A stretch of DNA of 64,000 bases from Rhodoferax sp. (lineage in GTDB: Bacteria; Pseudomonadota; Gammaproteobacteria; Burkholderiales; Burkholderiaceae_C), in NCBI GenBank assembly GCA_024236015.1, contig JACKLK010000001.1:310001-374000 (forward strand). Direction: 5' to 3'. Positions 62,598 through 64,000 of the stretch are shown here, one piece after another (position 1 is the first letter of the stretch; each line of letters opens with the position of its first letter). Below the pieces are notes generated by a model. It saw nothing but the letters and a program-made list of their open reading frames with translations, was not told the origin of the DNA and searched no databases. Made by a program: the position numbers and the translations under genes.

Positions 62598-63584
62598 GTG
62601 GCGCTGACCCTCGGACACGTTGTCGACGCTCTGGGGGGCGTACTGCACGGCGACCGCTCTGCCGTCCTGAGCGGCCTGGCCGCGCTGGCCACGGCGCAGC
62701 CCGACGAACTGAGCTTCGTCAGCAATCCCCGCTACCAGCAGCAGCTGGCGGCATCGCGGGCGCTGTGCGTGATCGTGGAGCCCGCGCTCGAGGAGGTGGC
62801 CCGTTCGCGAGGCGCCTGCATCGTGACCGAGCAGCCCTATCTCTATTTCGCCCGCGCCACGCAGATGTGGCGTCGCCACGTCCGGCCGATCGGCCGGCCG
62901 ACCATCCATGCCAGCGCCGTCATCGACCCGCAGGCGACGATCGACGGCACGGCGTCGATCGGCCCCTTGTGTGTCGTCGAGCGGGGCGCACATATCGGGG
63001 CCGGCACCGTGCTCAAGGCGCGGGTGACCGTCGGCGAGGATTGCCACATCGGCGCGCGTTGCCTGCTGCACAGCGGGGTGGTCATCGGCGCAGACGGTTT
63101 CGGTTTTGCGCCGAACGCCGGTGCCTGGGAAAAGATCGAGCAGCTGGGCGCGGTGCGGATCGGCGACGACGTCGAGATCGGCGCCAACACCTGCATCGAC
63201 CGGGGTGCCTTGTCCGATACCGTGATCGAAGACGGCGTGAAGCTCGACAACCTGATCCAGATCGGCCACAACGTGCGCGTCGGACGCCATACCGCGATGG
63301 CAGCCTGCGTCGGCGTTGCCGGCTCGGCGAACATCGGTGCGCATTGCACCATCGGTGGCGCCGCCGTGGTGCTGGGTCATCTGACGGTGGCCGACCATGT
63401 GAACATCTCCGCGGCGTCAGTGGTGACTCGCTCGATCCACAAGGCCGGTCACTACACCGGGCTGTTTCCGATCGACGACAATGCGCAATGGGAAAAGAAC
63501 GCTGCCGCGCTCAAGCGGCTGCACCATTTGCGCGAGCGCATGCGCGCGCTTGAAAAAATCCTCCAGGACAACTCGACGCCATGA
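62598..63584 (+). CDS. lpxD: UDP-3-O-acylglucosamine N-acyltransferase
   Basis: A 328-residue left-handed beta-helix acyltransferase of lipid A synthesis. Hexapeptide repeats run from about residue 105 to 290 (for example IGANTCIDRGAL); the catalytic histidine is in IQIGHNVRVG. The start is GTG at 62598, directly giving ALTLGHVV; no good alternative ATG exists. It overlaps the start of fabZ. Confidence 0.96.
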   Translation: MALTLGHVVDALGGVLHGDRSAVLSGLAALATAQPDELSFVSNPRYQQQLAASRALCVIVEPALEEVARSRGACIVTEQPYLYFARATQMWRRHVRPIGRPTIHASAVIDPQATIDGTASIGPLCVVERGAHIGAGTVLKARVTVGEDCHIGARCLLHSGVVIGADGFGFAPNAGAWEKIEQLGAVRIGDDVEIGANTCIDRGALSDTVIEDGVKLDNLIQIGHNVRVGRHTAMAACVGVAGSANIGAHCTIGGAAVVLGHLTVADHVNISAASVVTRSIHKAGHYTGLFPIDDNAQWEKNAAALKRLHHLRERMRALEKILQDNSTP

Positions 63585-64000
63585 TGGACATTCACCAGAT
63601 CCTCAAGAAACTGCCGCACCGATATCCGTTCCTGCTGGTCGATCGGGTGGTCGAACTCGACAAGGGCAAGAGCATCGTGGCATTGAAGAACGTCTCGATG
63701 AACGAGCCGTTCTTCACCGGCCACTTCCCGCATCGTCCGGTCATGCCGGGCGTGCTGATGCTCGAGGCACTGGCGCAGGCAGCCGCATTGCTGGCCTTCG
63801 ATACCCTGGGTGTCACTCCCGACGACAAGACGGTCTACTATTTCGCCGGCATCGACGGAGCGCGGTTCAAGCGTCCGGTCGAGCCGGGAGACCAGCTGAT
63901 GCTGCACGCACAGCTCGATCGCATGAAAGCCGGCATCTTCAAGTTCAAGTCGCGCGCCATGGTCGGCGAGGAGCTGGCGGTCGAGGCCGACCTGATCTGC
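63581..64000 (+). CDS. fabZ: 3-hydroxyacyl-[ACP] dehydratase FabZ, 5' part
   Basis: The first 140 codons are in the window; the gene runs off the end. Fold marks are QILKKLPHRYPFLLVDRV and FFTGHFPHRPVMPGVLMLEA with the catalytic His and Glu, then FAGIDGARFKRPV. It dehydrates hydroxyacyl-ACP in fatty-acid synthesis and competes with LpxA/LpxD for substrate. Either of two tandem ATGs (63581, 63584) may be used; the first overlaps the lpxD stop. Confidence 0.96.
   Translation, partial: MMDIHQILKKLPHRYPFLLVDRVVELDKGKSIVALKNVSMNEPFFTGHFPHRPVMPGVLMLEALAQAAALLAFDTLGVTPDDKTVYYFAGIDGARFKRPVEPGDQLMLHAQLDRMKAGIFKFKSRAMVGEELAVEADLIC

Overview
The window is GC-rich chromosomal DNA of a betaproteobacterium, almost certainly order Burkholderiales (Alcaligenaceae- or Comamonadaceae-like; the genus cannot be fixed from sequence reading alone). 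Pointers are two Bug/TctC-type solute receptors, a PHA repressor PhaR, a protocatechuate 4,5-cleavage cluster in the Comamonas pmd gene order, a long RpoD with an Ala/Lys/Pro-rich head, and the rpsB-tsf-pyrH-frr-uppS-cdsA-dxr-rseP-bamA-skp-lpxD-fabZ run. I see no insertion sequences, prophage, CRISPR array or rRNA operon.

Region 1 (1-12.4 kb) is catabolic. A cut-off Bug receptor, a DUF1932 dehydrogenase and a tandem-ACT protein precede a LysR regulator that diverges from a protocatechuate meta-cleavage operon: ligJ, ligK, ligI, ligA, ligB, then a TRAP transporter (P, Q, M) lying between the dioxygenase and the dehydrogenase ligC, and an aldo/keto reductase. Together these take protocatechuate to pyruvate and oxaloacetate; the oxalomesaconate tautomerase is not in the window. 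A large dyad sits in the LysR/ligJ gap.

Region 2 (12.4-30.6 kb) is accessory metabolism. A GntR/FCD regulator diverges from a three-gene set: phthalate-type Rieske oxygenase, glutamine synthetase-like ligase and adrenodoxin-type ferredoxin. This is my best candidate for an undescribed pathway. A head-on operon encodes a D-amino-acid dehydrogenase, HyuA, HyuB, a Bug receptor and RidA, under a divergent LysR. Then come a four-carbon sugar-acid kinase and L-threonate-type dehydrogenase, an EamA exporter, a tyrosine phosphatase, a LysR regulator, the relic of a dihydrodipicolinate-synthase-family gene, and a D-tartrate dehydratase.

Region 3 (30.6-52.1 kb) mixes housekeeping and metabolism: rpoD, dnaG, an Ldh2-type dehydrogenase, an acyl-CoA synthetase, a gamma-glutamyltransferase lipoprotein, a VOC protein, a 3-hydroxyacyl-CoA dehydrogenase-like SDR, tRNA-Val(GAC), phaR, rimO, tRNA-Leu(CAG), an RNase R lacking its usual N-terminal helix-turn-helix, an SDR, NnrE/NnrD, a metallo-hydrolase, a second D-amino-acid dehydrogenase and an amidase.

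Region 4 (52.1-64 kb) is the conserved translation/envelope run: S2, EF-Ts, UMP kinase, ribosome recycling factor, undecaprenyl diphosphate synthase, CDP-diglyceride synthase, DXP reductoisomerase, RseP, BamA, Skp, LpxD and the start of FabZ.
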